Numbered from the stretch's first letter, positions 35,381-44,846 are shown. The stretch: DNA of 64,000 nt from Thiogranum sp. (GCA_030148805.1 JASBSS010000007.1:62001-126000), one strand, 5' to 3'. Notes: generated by a model not told the origin, from the sequence alone. Program-made: numbers and translations.

Positions 35381-36148
35381 ATGTCCCTGCCCGCTCTGTT
35401 CATCAGCCACGGCGCACCGGACATCGCGATCCGGGACACGCCCGCGACCCGGGTGCTGCGACAACTGGGCGAAAGCCTGGGGGCGGTCGAAGCCATCGTC
35501 GTGGCCAGTGCGCATTGGTTGAGCGCCCGGCCATTACTCTCGGCACAAAGGCAACCGCGAACACTGCACGATTTCTACTGGGGGCCGGACGCGGAACTGT
35601 ATCAGATGGAATATCCGGCCAAGGGGCATCCGCGCCTGGCCGCGGAAATCGCCGCTGGGCTCCTGGACCAGGGCATCGGCGCGGGTATCGACGTTCACCG
35701 GGGCATGGACCACGGCGTCTGGACGCCGCTGGTCCATCTGCGGCCCGACGCCGATATTCCGGTGGTGGCGCTTTCCACCCAACCGCAGCGGGGAGCAGAG
35801 CATCACCTGGCGCTCGGGCGGGCCCTCGCTCCGCTCAGGGACCAGGGCGTGCTGATCATCGCCAGCGGCGCGATCACCCACAATCTGCGCGGCATCGGGA
35901 CGGCGTCCGCACACGCCCATGCCCTAGAGTTCTCACAATGGGCCAAAGAAAAGATTGAGGGCCGGTCGCTGAACGCGCTGCTGAACTACGTCAGCGAAGC
36001 CCCCCATGCGGCGACCAACCACCCGACACCGGAGCATTTTTTGCCGCTGTTTGTGGCCCTGGGAGCCGCCGAGGAGGGACCCTGGAGCCGCCTGCATACC
36101 AGTTGGACCCATGGTGTCCTGGCGATGGACATCTACCGCTTTGGCTAG
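35381..36148 (+). CDS. ygiD: LigB-type extradiol dioxygenase (4,5-DOPA dioxygenase-like, YgiD)
   Basis: The protein is 255 residues of the class III extradiol ring-cleavage fold. Probable metal and catalytic histidines are in LFISHGAPDI, VVASAHWLS, TLHDFYWGP, RGMDHGVWTPL and SGAITHNLRG. Relatives open the ring of catechols such as DOPA using Fe(II) or Zn(II). It ends convergently with the lysR gene, sharing four bases (CTAG). Its place in the MarR-controlled group suggests a response to catechols or quinones. Confidence 0.88.
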   Translation: MSLPALFISHGAPDIAIRDTPATRVLRQLGESLGAVEAIVVASAHWLSARPLLSAQRQPRTLHDFYWGPDAELYQMEYPAKGHPRLAAEIAAGLLDQGIGAGIDVHRGMDHGVWTPLVHLRPDADIPVVALSTQPQRGAEHHLALGRALAPLRDQGVLIIASGAITHNLRGIGTASAHAHALEFSQWAKEKIEGRSLNALLNYVSEAPHAATNHPTPEHFLPLFVALGAAEEGPWSRLHTSWTHGVLAMDIYRFG

Positions 36149-37038
36149 TTCAGCATCCAGTCCCCGCTGAAACGGATCGCCAGTTCATCGATGAACAAAC
36201 GGACCTTGGCGGAAAGATATTTGCGGTGCGAATAGACGGCGCACAGGCCCAATTCGGGAATTTTGAAATCTTCGAGAATCACCTGCACGGTTCCCGCGGC
36301 GATGTCGTTGTCGATGACGAATCTGGGACATACGGAAACCCCGTGATCCCGCAGCACCAGCTCCCTGACGGCGATCGCGCTGTTGACCACGTATTTTCCG
36401 ACAATGTTGAGCTTCTCGTCGACGTCTTCGAACCCCCAACAACCGCCACCGCGGAAATTGGAATCGATAACACACTGATGGTGCGCCAGGTCCCGCGGGT
36501 GCTCCGGTTTCCCATGGCGCTGCAGGTATCCGGTGGATGCGCAGACGACAAGCGGAATATTGCACAGGCGCTTGGCCACCAGACAGGAATCCTGCAGATC
36601 CGCGATCCGCAGCGCCAGGTCAAAACCCTCTTCGACCAGATCGACGACGCGGTCGGTCAAGGCCATATTGAAGTCGATTTCGGGGTACTTGCGCGAGAAC
36701 TCGGAGACCACCTGCATGACGTAGCGCTCCGCGAAGGTCGTCGGTGCGCTGATGTACAGTTTCCCCTTCGGCTTGCTATGGGTCTCGTGAGCGGCGTTCT
36801 CCAGCTCATCGAGTTGCTCCAGCAGTTGCAGGCTCCCTTCGTAGTAGTTACGCCCGACGCTGGTCAGGTTGATCTGCCGGGTCGTGCGTTGCAGCAGGCG
36901 GACGTTCAACTCGTTCTCCAGCTGTGCGACGTATTTACTGAGCAGCGTTTTGGAGATGTTGGTCTTGCGCTCAGCACTGGAAAATCCGCCGGCCTCCACG
37001 ACCGATACGAACGCCCGAATACAAGTCAGCTTATCCAT
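36145..37038 (-). CDS. LysR-family transcriptional regulator
   Basis: The protein is 297 residues. The N-terminal helix-turn-helix (MDKLTCIRAFVSVVEAGGFS, TNISKTLLSKYVAQLENELN, VRLLQRTTRQINLTSVGRNY) is followed by a LysR substrate-binding domain (GKLYISAPTTFAERYVMQVV, ADLQDSCLVAKRLCNIPLVV). It belongs to the CrgA-like branch, which often controls divergently transcribed oxidoreductases. Here the divergent gene is a Xi-class glutathione transferase, the probable target. Confidence 0.9.
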   Translation of the reverse strand: MDKLTCIRAFVSVVEAGGFSSAERKTNISKTLLSKYVAQLENELNVRLLQRTTRQINLTSVGRNYYEGSLQLLEQLDELENAAHETHSKPKGKLYISAPTTFAERYVMQVVSEFSRKYPEIDFNMALTDRVVDLVEEGFDLALRIADLQDSCLVAKRLCNIPLVVCASTGYLQRHGKPEHPRDLAHHQCVIDSNFRGGGCWGFEDVDEKLNIVGKYVVNSAIAVRELVLRDHGVSVCPRFVIDNDIAAGTVQVILEDFKIPELGLCAVYSHRKYLSAKVRLFIDELAIRFSGDWMLN

Positions 37039-37056
37039 GCCACTAGCCTCTTATTG

Positions 37057-37085
37057 TCTATATTTTTGCAACAGACTATCAACAA
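37057..37085 (-). promoter_or_regulatory. Probable lysR promoter
   Basis: On the minus strand TTGTTG and TATAGA are 17 bases apart, 20 bases before the lysR ATG. The 327-base divergent gap to the glutathione transferase gene otherwise shows no gene, and no clear T-N11-A LysR box could be singled out. Confidence 0.5.
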
Positions 37086-37365
37086 ATGATCCCATTGTGT
37101 AACGCCGAAAGTCGAATATGATGGTAATCAAGGGTTGCGCAACGCCCAAGACCGGCGAAAAGCCGATCTGGCCGAGCACCCATTGGACGCCGAACGGAGC
37201 CGGCAGCATCGCCAGGATCCGCGTCCAGGACCGCGGGAAACCGGCATCCGCCCTGGTACCGCTTGGTGTTCACCGTCGAGCGACAGGACCGGGGACGACG
37301 CGAGACCCACAAGCGCGGTCACGCCGTAACGGCAAGCGGGGGGAGGCGAATCGAGGATTAGAGAT

Positions 37366-38361
37366 ATGTTGATAAATGGTAAATGGGCAAAAGATTTTCA
37401 ACCGGTTCAGGACGAAGACGAGCAAGGACGCTTCCTCCGGCAAGCATCGCGCTTCCGCAATTGGATCACGCCGGACGGTTCGGCTGGACCGACCGGCACC
37501 GACGGCTTTGCCGCGGCGACGCAGCGCTATCACCTCTACGTGGCACTGATATGCCCCTGGGCCAGCCGCACGCTGATGGCGCGCAAGCTCAAGCAACTGG
37601 AACGCGTCGTCTCAGTCACTGTCGTCGAACCCTTTCTGTACGACCAATGCTGGCGTTTCGGCAGCTACCCGGGCTCCCAGCCCGATCCCCTCTACGGTTA
37701 CGAGTGGGTACACCAGCTCTATACGAAGGCCGACCCGCATTATACCGGCCAGGTAACGGTACCCGTTCTCTGGGACAAGAAAACCCATACCATTGTCAAC
37801 AACGAGTCGGCCGATATCGTCAGAATGTTCAACAGTGCCTTTGGCGCGCTGGCCGACGAGCGCGTCGACCTCTATCCCGAAGCCTTGCGCGAGGAAATCG
37901 ACTGGATCAACGAACGTCTCTACCAAAGCTTCAACAACGGCGTCTATCAAGCCGGGTTCGCCACCAGCCAGTTCGCCTACGAGGAAGCCGTCGCCCGGGT
38001 GTTCGACTCCCTGGATTTTCTCGAAAACCGCTTGCGAGGCAGAAAATTCCTGGTGGGCGAGCGGTTGACCGAGGCCGATATCCGCGTGTTCGTGACATTG
38101 ATCCGTTTTGACGTCGCCTACTACGGCCTGTTCAAGACCAATCTCGCCCATATCCGGGACTATCCCCGTGTTCACGCCTACCTGCGCAGGATATACGCGA
38201 TCCCGGGCATTTCGGAAACCGTGAACTTCGAGCACATAAAGCAGGGCTACTATTCCATCAAGGCCTTGAATCCCACCGGGATCGTACCGAAGGGCCCGCG
38301 CCTGGACCACCTGACAATCCCGGCCAGCGAAAACCCGGATACCTGGGCCATCGCCAAATAG
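37366..38361 (+). CDS. Xi-class glutathione transferase (glutathionyl-hydroquinone reductase)
   Basis: The protein is 331 residues. The thioredoxin-like domain contains YHLYVALICPWASRTLMARK with the catalytic cysteine of the CPWA motif. The family signature of tyrosines and tryptophans follows: NNESADIVRMFNSAF, NGVYQAGFATSQFAYEEAV, LRRIYAIPGISETVNFEHIK. Xi-class enzymes reduce glutathionyl-hydroquinones and thereby recycle quinones bound to glutathione. GAGG lies nine bases before the ATG. It is divergent from lysR and close to catechol-related genes. Confidence 0.92.
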   Translation: MLINGKWAKDFQPVQDEDEQGRFLRQASRFRNWITPDGSAGPTGTDGFAAATQRYHLYVALICPWASRTLMARKLKQLERVVSVTVVEPFLYDQCWRFGSYPGSQPDPLYGYEWVHQLYTKADPHYTGQVTVPVLWDKKTHTIVNNESADIVRMFNSAFGALADERVDLYPEALREEIDWINERLYQSFNNGVYQAGFATSQFAYEEAVARVFDSLDFLENRLRGRKFLVGERLTEADIRVFVTLIRFDVAYYGLFKTNLAHIRDYPRVHAYLRRIYAIPGISETVNFEHIKQGYYSIKALNPTGIVPKGPRLDHLTIPASENPDTWAIAK

Positions 38362-38406
38362 GCCGTCGCCACCGGGCGGGGCCGCGCGATTCCTTCGCCG
38401 CCCGCC

Positions 38407-39864
38407 CTACTTCCCGAGAAAGCGTCCGATATCCACATCCTGGAAGTGGGCGCGACGGAAGCGCTCCTTGAGTCGGAACGGGACGGTGCAGTCGAAAATC
38501 GTTTTACAGGAGGTCCCGGCCGCCGGCAGCAGCGGATTGAACTCCGGCGTCTGCGACGGATCCAGCGGATGGCAGCGCACGCCCGGGATGAACACCGTGT
38601 TCACATCGCCCTGATAGCGGGTGGTCATCGCCCACAGGACATCGTTGGTATCGAAAATATCGACGTCGGGGTCGACGAGAATAATATGCTTGAGCTCGGA
38701 GAACGCGGCGAAGGCGGCGAGCGCGGCCTGACGCTGCCTGCCTTCGTCATGAATGGACAGCTTGTCGAACTGCATGATCGCCAGGTATTTACCGCCCCCG
38801 GCCGAATGCGCGTAGATATTCTTCAGACGACCCGGCATCGCCGCCTCCACGTGGGCGAGAATACTTGCTTCGGTGGGAATGCCGGCAAGGTTGGTGTGCT
38901 CCTCCCCGGGCCCGATGATCGTCTGCAGGATGGCGTCCCGGCGGGTGGTGACGGCGGTGACCCGGATCACCGGCAATGCCTGTTGCGCCTCACCCATGTA
39001 ACCGGGAAACTCCGGCATGGCGTAACCGGTGTCGGTGTTGGCATCTTCCCGGACACGCTCGCCGGGCAGGATCTCCCCCTCGATGACCACTTCGGCCTGC
39101 GCGATCGCCTTGGCGGCGACCGTCTTGCAGTTCACCAGCTCCACCGCGCGTTTTCTGAGCCCGCCGCCGATGGTCAGCTCGTCGAAGCCAAGCGGAGTGG
39201 TGGGAGGCTCGAAGCAGGCGCCGACATAGAGTGCCGGATCCAGCCCCATGTTGATCGAGACCGGCAACGGTCGACCGGCTTTTTCCGCCTTCATGCGGAA
39301 CTGGTCGATATGCCTGCCGGGAACGAAATACACACTCAGGCGGTCGGGCCCCTGCACGCAAAGGCGGTGGATGGTCACATCGGCCTCCCCCGTTTCCGGG
39401 TCCTCGGCGCGAATCAGCCCCATGTTGAAATACGGCCCCGCGTCCGCGGCGGTATTGGTGGGCGCCGGGAGCAAGGTGCGTATATCCAACGGCGCCGCGT
39501 GCACCACTTCCTGGCAGGGAGCCGGGCCGGTGATGGTGACCGGATTGATGCGATGCTTCAGCGCTTCCAACAATGCGAACGGCAATCGCTCCTTGGTCGT
39601 TCCCAGGAGCAAGGCGGTGCGCTCGCGGCTGGCCATCACACCGGTTATGACCGACAGGTCGTGGTTCTTCACCTTTTTGAACAGCATCGCCGGCCCGATC
39701 CGGGTCGGCGGTTCGACGGGCGTGCCGGCTCCGATATGTCGATAGACCCCCGCCAGTTCACCCGCCGGATCGACTTCGACGTCGGTCGAGAGCAACTGCC
39801 CGGGGTGCTGGGCGAGGAGCGCGATGGCAGAGCGTAAATCGTGGACTTCGGAGGCGGTGGTCAT
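38407..39864 (-). CDS. UbiD-family prenyl-FMN-dependent decarboxylase
   Basis: The protein is 485 residues. Family segments include KKVKNHDLSVITGVMASRER, TLLPAPTNTAADAGPYFNMG, ADVTIHRLCVQGPDRLSVYF, the conserved region VIEGEILPGERVREDANTDT and HIILVDPDVDIFDTNDVLWA. UbiD-type enzymes decarboxylate aromatic or unsaturated acids with prenylated FMN supplied by UbiX. No ubiX is in the window. It is the last gene of an operon with dehydroquinate synthase and a candidate dehydroshikimate dehydratase, so protocatechuate to catechol is a reasonable but untested reaction. Confidence 0.9.
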   Translation of the reverse strand: MTTASEVHDLRSAIALLAQHPGQLLSTDVEVDPAGELAGVYRHIGAGTPVEPPTRIGPAMLFKKVKNHDLSVITGVMASRERTALLLGTTKERLPFALLEALKHRINPVTITGPAPCQEVVHAAPLDIRTLLPAPTNTAADAGPYFNMGLIRAEDPETGEADVTIHRLCVQGPDRLSVYFVPGRHIDQFRMKAEKAGRPLPVSINMGLDPALYVGACFEPPTTPLGFDELTIGGGLRKRAVELVNCKTVAAKAIAQAEVVIEGEILPGERVREDANTDTGYAMPEFPGYMGEAQQALPVIRVTAVTTRRDAILQTIIGPGEEHTNLAGIPTEASILAHVEAAMPGRLKNIYAHSAGGGKYLAIMQFDKLSIHDEGRQRQAALAAFAAFSELKHIILVDPDVDIFDTNDVLWAMTTRYQGDVNTVFIPGVRCHPLDPSQTPEFNPLLPAAGTSCKTIFDCTVPFRLKERFRRAHFQDVDIGRFLGK

Positions 39865-40000
39865 GATTGAAACATCCTGTTGTCGCTATTGATTCCATGG
39901 GATGAAGTATAGCGACACGACCATCGAGGGTCCACAGAGGAACCCTGACGCGACCGCGGGTACGCGTCCCAGGATGCGCGCCCGCCGCCGGCGCCGAGAC

Positions 40001-41086
40001 TCAGGCGCACGCGACGACCTGTTCGACCACGCCAGGCTCGAACCCCGAATCCAAGCAAGCCTCGCCGATCCCCTGGAGCAACACCAGACGCAATACGCCC
40101 TGGTGAACTTTCTTATCCTGCTGCATGAGCGCCATGACCTGGCGACGGCTCAGGCCCTGCGGCGGGGAAACGGGCAGACCGGCCGCCCGCAACAACGAGC
40201 GGATCCGCCTGGCGTCGCCCTCTGTGAGCAACCCCAGGTGGGACGACATGTCCGCCGCCATGCTCATGCCGATGGCGACGGCCTCTCCGTGCAGCACATT
40301 GCCGTAGCCGGCGGCCGCTTCTATAGCATGGCCAAAAGTGTGCCCCAGATTCAGCAGTGCCCTGCGTCCGTATTCACGTTCATCCTGTGCGATCAGGCGC
40401 GCCTTGTTGCGGCAGCAGCGCGCGATACACGAGCATAGAGCAGTCCGGTCACGTGCCATCAGGTCATCCATATTCTCCCATAGCCAATGGAAGAACTCGC
40501 GATCATCGATCAACGCGTATTTGATGACTTCCGCCATGCCGGCCGAGAACTCCCGGCCCGGCAACGTCGTCAGAGTGTCGATGTCGATCACGACACCGGA
40601 GGGTTGATGAAAGGCGCCAATCATATTCTTTCCCAACGGGTGGTTGACGCCTGTCTTGCCACCGACCGAGGAGTCCACCTGTGAGAGCAACGTGGTGGGA
40701 ACCTGAATCAGCGCCACCCCCCGTTGGTAGCAGGCGGCCGCGAAACCGCCCATGTCACCGATGACGCCCCCGCCCAGCGCCAGTACCGTACAGTCGCGAT
40801 GAAAGCGCTGCTGCAACAGCCGATCGAGGATCCCAGTTACGCTGGCCAGCGTCTTGTGGCGCTCACCGTCAGGCAGAACCGCCGTGTCGATTTCGTACCC
40901 TTTCAACGCCGATTTCACTTTTCGCAGGTACAGCGCCGCCACCGTCTCATTCGTAACCACCATGACCTGGGTGGAACGAATGAATGGCGCGTAACTGTCG
41001 CCCCGAGAAATCAACCCCGACCCGAGCAAAATGGGGTAGCTGCGCGCACCCAGTTCGACCTTGATCACCGTATCGGTTCTGTTCAC
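40001..41086 (-). CDS. aroB: 3-dehydroquinate synthase
   Basis: The enzyme is NAD- and metal-dependent and converts DAHP to 3-dehydroquinate. It has about 361 residues. Typical segments are VVTNETVAALYLRKVKSALK, DRDC-equivalent HRDCTVLALGGGVIGDMGGF, AACYQRGVALIQVPTTLLSQ, VDSSVGGKTGVNHPLGKNMI and LNLGHTFGHAIEAAAGYGNV, the latter with metal-binding histidines. Two GTG codons in tandem are possible starts; the second is better spaced from GGGAG. It sits in an operon with a (broken) DAHP synthase and tailoring enzymes rather than with aroK, so it is probably a pathway-dedicated second copy. Confidence 0.93.
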   Translation of the reverse strand: MNRTDTVIKVELGARSYPILLGSGLISRGDSYAPFIRSTQVMVVTNETVAALYLRKVKSALKGYEIDTAVLPDGERHKTLASVTGILDRLLQQRFHRDCTVLALGGGVIGDMGGFAAACYQRGVALIQVPTTLLSQVDSSVGGKTGVNHPLGKNMIGAFHQPSGVVIDIDTLTTLPGREFSAGMAEVIKYALIDDREFFHWLWENMDDLMARDRTALCSCIARCCRNKARLIAQDEREYGRRALLNLGHTFGHAIEAAAGYGNVLHGEAVAIGMSMAADMSSHLGLLTEGDARRIRSLLRAAGLPVSPPQGLSRRQVMALMQQDKKVHQGVLRLVLLQGIGEACLDSGFEPGVVEQVVACA

Positions 41087-41204
41087 CACTTCTCTCCCTG
41101 ACTCGGGCAACCCGGGCGGTGGCCGGCCACCGCGACCGGTCCGGATGGCGCGCTGTAGGCGAGCGCCCGCGTTGCCCCACGACCCTAAAAAAACCGGCGC
41201 CCGA

Positions 41205-42282
41205 TCAAGCAGCCGCCACGCCGTCGAACTCGGCATTCGCCACGCGACGCTCACGCACCGCCTCGGCGAGCGTCCTGAGCGCGTGCTCGGTATCCTCCCA
41301 GTCGATGCAGGCGTCGGTTATGCTCTGCCCGTAGACCAAGGCGCTGCCCGGGACATAATCCTGCCTGCCTTCTTCGAGATTGCTCTCCAGCATCACCCCG
41401 ACGATTTTCTCTTCGCCGAAGGATATCTGGCGCGCGAGATCCATCACCACCTTGAGTTGGTTCTTATGCAGCTTGCGGCTGTTCCCGTGACTGCAATCGA
41501 CCATGATCCCGGAGTTCAATCTGGCGGCCTCCAGCGCGCGCGCCGTGGCCACCGGCACCTCCACGTAGGATGATATGCCCGTCACTATTGCCTGTGGTCG
41601 TGAAAACGCCGGTCGCACCGGATGCAGTAAGCGAGATGAGGCGGTGCTTGTGACGCGCCGCCACCATTGCGTCGACGGCGACCTGGATACTGCCGTTGGT
41701 GGCGTTCTTGAATCCCACGGGGCAGGACAAACCGGAAGCCATTTCACGGTGAACCTGGCTCTCCGTGGTGCGCGCACCAATGGCCGCCCAGCTGATCAGG
41801 TCGGCAATGTACTGCGGCGTCATCAGGTCGAGGAACTCGCTCGCCGCCGGCAGACCGATCTCGGCGATATCCAGCAAGAGTCGACGGGCGATACGCAGCC
41901 CCTTGTCGATATCGCATTCACCACTCAGATCCGGGTCGTTGATCAGCCCTTTCCAGCCCACAGTCGTGCGGGGCTTCTCGAAATAGACCCGCATCACGAC
42001 GTGCAAGTCCTCTTCCAGCTCGTCGCGCAGAAACTTGAGCCGTCTGGCGTATTCGATTGCTGCCTCTGGATCATGTATCGAACAGGGGCCGACGATCACC
42101 ACCAGGCGATCATCCTGTCGGTGCAAAATATTGTGAATTTGATTCCTGGCATCCCTGACCTTCTTCGCGAGTACCGGCGTGACCGGCAATGCCGAGAGCA
42201 ACTCCGGGAATGAGCTTATTTCCTCGACGGAGTCGATTCTGAGGTTTTCGACCCTTACTCCTACGCTATTGAGAGATTCCAT
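41205..42282 (-). pseudogene. aroG: Class I DAHP synthase, frameshifted by an internal deletion
   Basis: The enzyme condenses phosphoenolpyruvate and erythrose 4-phosphate. From ATG 42282 the frame is intact through IVGPCSIHDPEAAIEYARRL, RVYFEKPRTTVGWKGLINDP and VFTTTGNSDGHIILRGG, then runs into unrelated sequence. The family continues in the -1 frame as ATARALEAARLNSGIMVDCS, HGNSRK, GVMLESNLEEGRQDY and SITDACIDWEDT to 41205. Only seven bases lie between HIILRGG and ATARALE. E. coli AroG has about ten residues there, including the PNY motif. A deletion of roughly 23 bases therefore both removed that loop and shifted the frame. The gene should be inactive unless this is a sequencing error. Confidence 0.85.
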
Positions 42283-42321
42283 GATAGTTCCCCTATTACC
42301 TGTTTGACCAAGACCCGTGCG

Positions 42322-43200
42322 CTATGCCGCCTTCTGGTGCGGCGCCGGATACATACCCATGAAACAGTCGCGCTGCTGCACCAGATGGGCGACCGCGCCG
42401 TCGATGCTGTCCTGCGGAACGAGGAAGTCCTCGAGCGCATAGGCGCCGTGATAACCGTTTCCGTCCAGCAGCGTGAGCAGATGCCGCCAATCGACCATTC
42501 CCTTGTCGATCGTCGACCAGCCCCACTGCCAGGAGCCGTCCACCGGCGTCCAGGAGGTGTTCTTTACGTGCACGTTGTTGATATGTTCCTGGACCAGCTT
42601 GATACCGAACTCCCAGTCCTCCTTCCCTTCCACCACCATGTTGGCCGGATCGAAGGTAAGCGCCAGGTATCGCGGATCCAGATCGCTCAGCAGGAAATAG
42701 GCGCTGCTGAAGCTGCTCATCACGGTTCCCCAATGCAACTCGAGCAGCACCTTCAAGCCTCTGGCCCTGGCTTTACGCTCAATGTCCTTGAGTACTGTCC
42801 GAAGCGCGACCATCAACTCGGCCGGCTGCCGGCTGGGTTCGTAAGAAGGCAGCAATTCACGGATGTTCGCCTGCCGGGACACCGATGCGTGGCAACTACG
42901 CGGCAACACCAGTCGCAGCTTGGGAACACCCATCTTGCGACACACGTCGAGCATACGATCGACATTCACCGTGTCTTCGATGGGCAGGTAGCTGTTGAGC
43001 ACCTGGACCTCGATGTTCTTTGTTTCGAGTTTGTGCATCACCTCGAGCCCGCGTTGCTCGAGCTCGTCCAGACTCCTGTGTCCGTACTCGTGAACGCGCA
43101 ATTCGATCGCATCGAACTGCGCCTCCTCGGCGATGGTGGCCATGGCCTCAAAGTCGAAGCCGGGAAGTACCGCGCTGCAAAGATTCATTTTTGGCAACAT
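42322..43200 (-). CDS. Sugar phosphate isomerase/epimerase-family TIM barrel, candidate 3-dehydroshikimate dehydratase
   Basis: The protein is 292 residues with a xylose-isomerase-like barrel. Probable metal-binding positions are in FDAIELRVHEYG, LKVLLELHWG, LALTFDPANMVVEG, NNVHVKNTSW and GAYALEDF. Members include AsbF/QuiC-type 3-dehydroshikimate dehydratases, which form protocatechuate, as well as sugar epimerases. Its position as first gene of an operon with DAHP synthase, dehydroquinate synthase and a UbiD decarboxylase makes the dehydratase role attractive but unproved. AGGAGACAGAGAC precedes the ATG. Confidence 0.75.
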   Translation of the reverse strand: MLPKMNLCSAVLPGFDFEAMATIAEEAQFDAIELRVHEYGHRSLDELEQRGLEVMHKLETKNIEVQVLNSYLPIEDTVNVDRMLDVCRKMGVPKLRLVLPRSCHASVSRQANIRELLPSYEPSRQPAELMVALRTVLKDIERKARARGLKVLLELHWGTVMSSFSSAYFLLSDLDPRYLALTFDPANMVVEGKEDWEFGIKLVQEHINNVHVKNTSWTPVDGSWQWGWSTIDKGMVDWRHLLTLLDGNGYHGAYALEDFLVPQDSIDGAVAHLVQQRDCFMGMYPAPHQKAA

Positions 43201-43648
43201 GTCTCTGTCTCCTGGATAAACTGGGTTTGGATTTCCGCTGCGGCCGCTCCCGAGTGTCCGATGTGGCCGTGGGAAAAATTATTGGAAATGGACGCGGTTC
43301 TTACAATCGGGTAAACGTGGAAGGAATGTTTCCGGAACAGAAACGCTGGGCGCGACAATGACGGGTCACGACCGGGAGCGCAACGGCGATGCGCGCCGCA
43401 CAGGCATGGTGCACCGCCTCCGGAAAGCACACTTAACCGACGAACCCGGCGCCCCATGGTCAAAGATCCGATCAATCTGGCGCCGGCTTCCAGCACTCTA
43501 ACGGCATGGACATGCCAGCGTCGGTCCCAGGCTGGCTTGGCGACGCGTGATCCTCTCCAGCACGCATCGCCACGGGCTGAAACAGCCGACCCTCTACGCA
43601 GATCAGGTGTCCGCGCAGATCAGATTCGTCCAGCGAAGACCTTGGTTC
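43201..43648. other. Divergent intergenic region between the aromatic operon and tetR
   Basis: No gene is recognised. Frames across it have no start with a ribosome binding site or family features. It should contain the leftward promoter of the isomerase-DAHP synthase-aroB-ubiD operon, but no unambiguous hexamers were found. Confidence 0.4.
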
Positions 43649-43677
43649 TTGACATATTAGGACAATTGACCTACTGT
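43649..43677 (+). promoter_or_regulatory. tetR promoter with overlapping operator-like repeat
   Basis: TTGACA and TACTGT are 17 bases apart. The imperfect palindrome TAGGACAATTGACCTA (43658-43673) lies between and over them, suggesting autoregulation by the TetR protein encoded 80 bases downstream. Confidence 0.6.
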
Positions 43678-43758
43678 CTACTCCGCCCTGAGATTGCGGG
43701 ATGCAGGGTGATAGCCGTTCAGATTCTCTGCGCACACTCAGGTCCAGGAGACTCATTC

Positions 43759-44367
43759 TTGAGCGACGCCAAGACCACTCGCGATCAGATCGTCGAAGCC
43801 GCCGACGAGCTGTTTTATCGACAGGGCTACGAATACACCTCGTTCGCCGACATTGCATCCGCGGTTCGCATCTCCCGCGGCAACTTCTACTATCACTTCA
43901 AGACCAAGGATGACATTCTTGCGGCGGTCATCGAGTCGCGCCTGAGCGCAACGGGCAAGCTACTGCAACAGTGGCAAGAGACGGGGCAAAGCGCCGAGGA
44001 CCGCATTCGCAGTTTCATCGAAATCCTGCTGACGAACCGCGAAAAAATAAAACTTTACGGTTGCCCGGTAGGCACGCTGTGCGGCGAACTCGGCAAAATC
44101 GGGCATTCGGCACAAGCCGATGCCAAGCGCCTATTCACATTGTTTCGGATCTGGCTGCGAGGTCAGTTCCGGCAGCTCGGCCGCCGCCGCGACGCCGACC
44201 AACTGGCCCTGCACTTATTGGCCCGCAGCCAGGGCGTTGCCACCCTCGCTAGCGCTTTTCGCGACGACGGATTCATCCGACGGGAGGTCAAGCTGCTGCA
44301 TGCCTGGGTTGATGACTGCGCGCGCAACGCCGCGCGCTCCAAGCCAGCCGGCTCCACCAACAGCTAA
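43759..44367 (+). CDS. TetR-family transcriptional regulator
   Basis: The protein is 202 residues from a TTG preceded by AGGAG. The N-terminal helix-turn-helix is TRDQIVEAADELFYRQGYEY then TSFADIASAVRISRGNFYYH and FKTKDDILAAVI. The ligand-binding half contains a cysteine-bearing segment YGCPVGTLCGELGKIGHSAQ, as in quinone- or aldehyde-responsive relatives. A longer frame upstream crosses the promoter and is rejected. It is divergent from the aromatic operon and in line with a YCII gene, and may regulate both. Confidence 0.88.
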   Translation: MSDAKTTRDQIVEAADELFYRQGYEYTSFADIASAVRISRGNFYYHFKTKDDILAAVIESRLSATGKLLQQWQETGQSAEDRIRSFIEILLTNREKIKLYGCPVGTLCGELGKIGHSAQADAKRLFTLFRIWLRGQFRQLGRRRDADQLALHLLARSQGVATLASAFRDDGFIRREVKLLHAWVDDCARNAARSKPAGSTNS

Positions 44368-44393
44368 GACATCATCCTACGGGAGACAAACCA

Positions 44394-44681
44394 ATGTTTA
44401 TCGTATTGTTGAAATTCTCCGAGCAGAAGAACAAGGCCGCTGAGTTCATGGACGGGCACAACGACTGGCTCAAGCGCGGCTTTGCCGACCAGGTATTTCT
44501 GCTGGCGGGCAGCTTGCAACCGAGACGCGGCGGCGCCATCGTGGCCCACAACACCAGTTCCTCGGCCCTTGCCGCGCGGGTGAACGAAGACCCTTTTGTG
44601 ACCGAGGGGATCGTGAGCGCGGAGATACTCGAAGTCGATCCCGCCAAAACCGACGACAGGCTCGCATTTCTGCTCGGTTGA
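44394..44681 (+). CDS. YCII-family protein
   Basis: The protein is 95 residues and starts MFIVLLKFSEQKNKAAEFMD. It contains KRGFADQVFLLAGSLQPRRG and DPFVTEGIVSAEILEVDPAK, the pattern of short YciI proteins, which share a fold with muconolactone isomerase. ACGGGAGACAAACC precedes the ATG, 26 bases after the tetR stop, so the two are co-transcribed. A role in handling an aromatic breakdown product is possible but only inferred from position. Confidence 0.82.
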   Translation: MFIVLLKFSEQKNKAAEFMDGHNDWLKRGFADQVFLLAGSLQPRRGGAIVAHNTSSSALAARVNEDPFVTEGIVSAEILEVDPAKTDDRLAFLLG

Positions 44682-44846
44682 GCATACCGCAACCGGCTTT
44701 GGCGGAGCCGCGATTCTCTCTTCGACATGAAAGACGAACAGGTTCGGGCGCGCGCTCACGGCGACGGTGAGGCATTCCCCCGCTTCCGCCGACGCGCCCC
44801 CTCGTCTGAAAACGCGTACCGCCGGGGATGGCGCCGGCCGCCCCGC

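Noticed and set aside
43185-43496. 103-codon minus-strand frame upstream of the isomerase gene
   Set aside because: It reads through the probable operon promoter and has no ribosome binding site. The isomerase start has a good one of its own.
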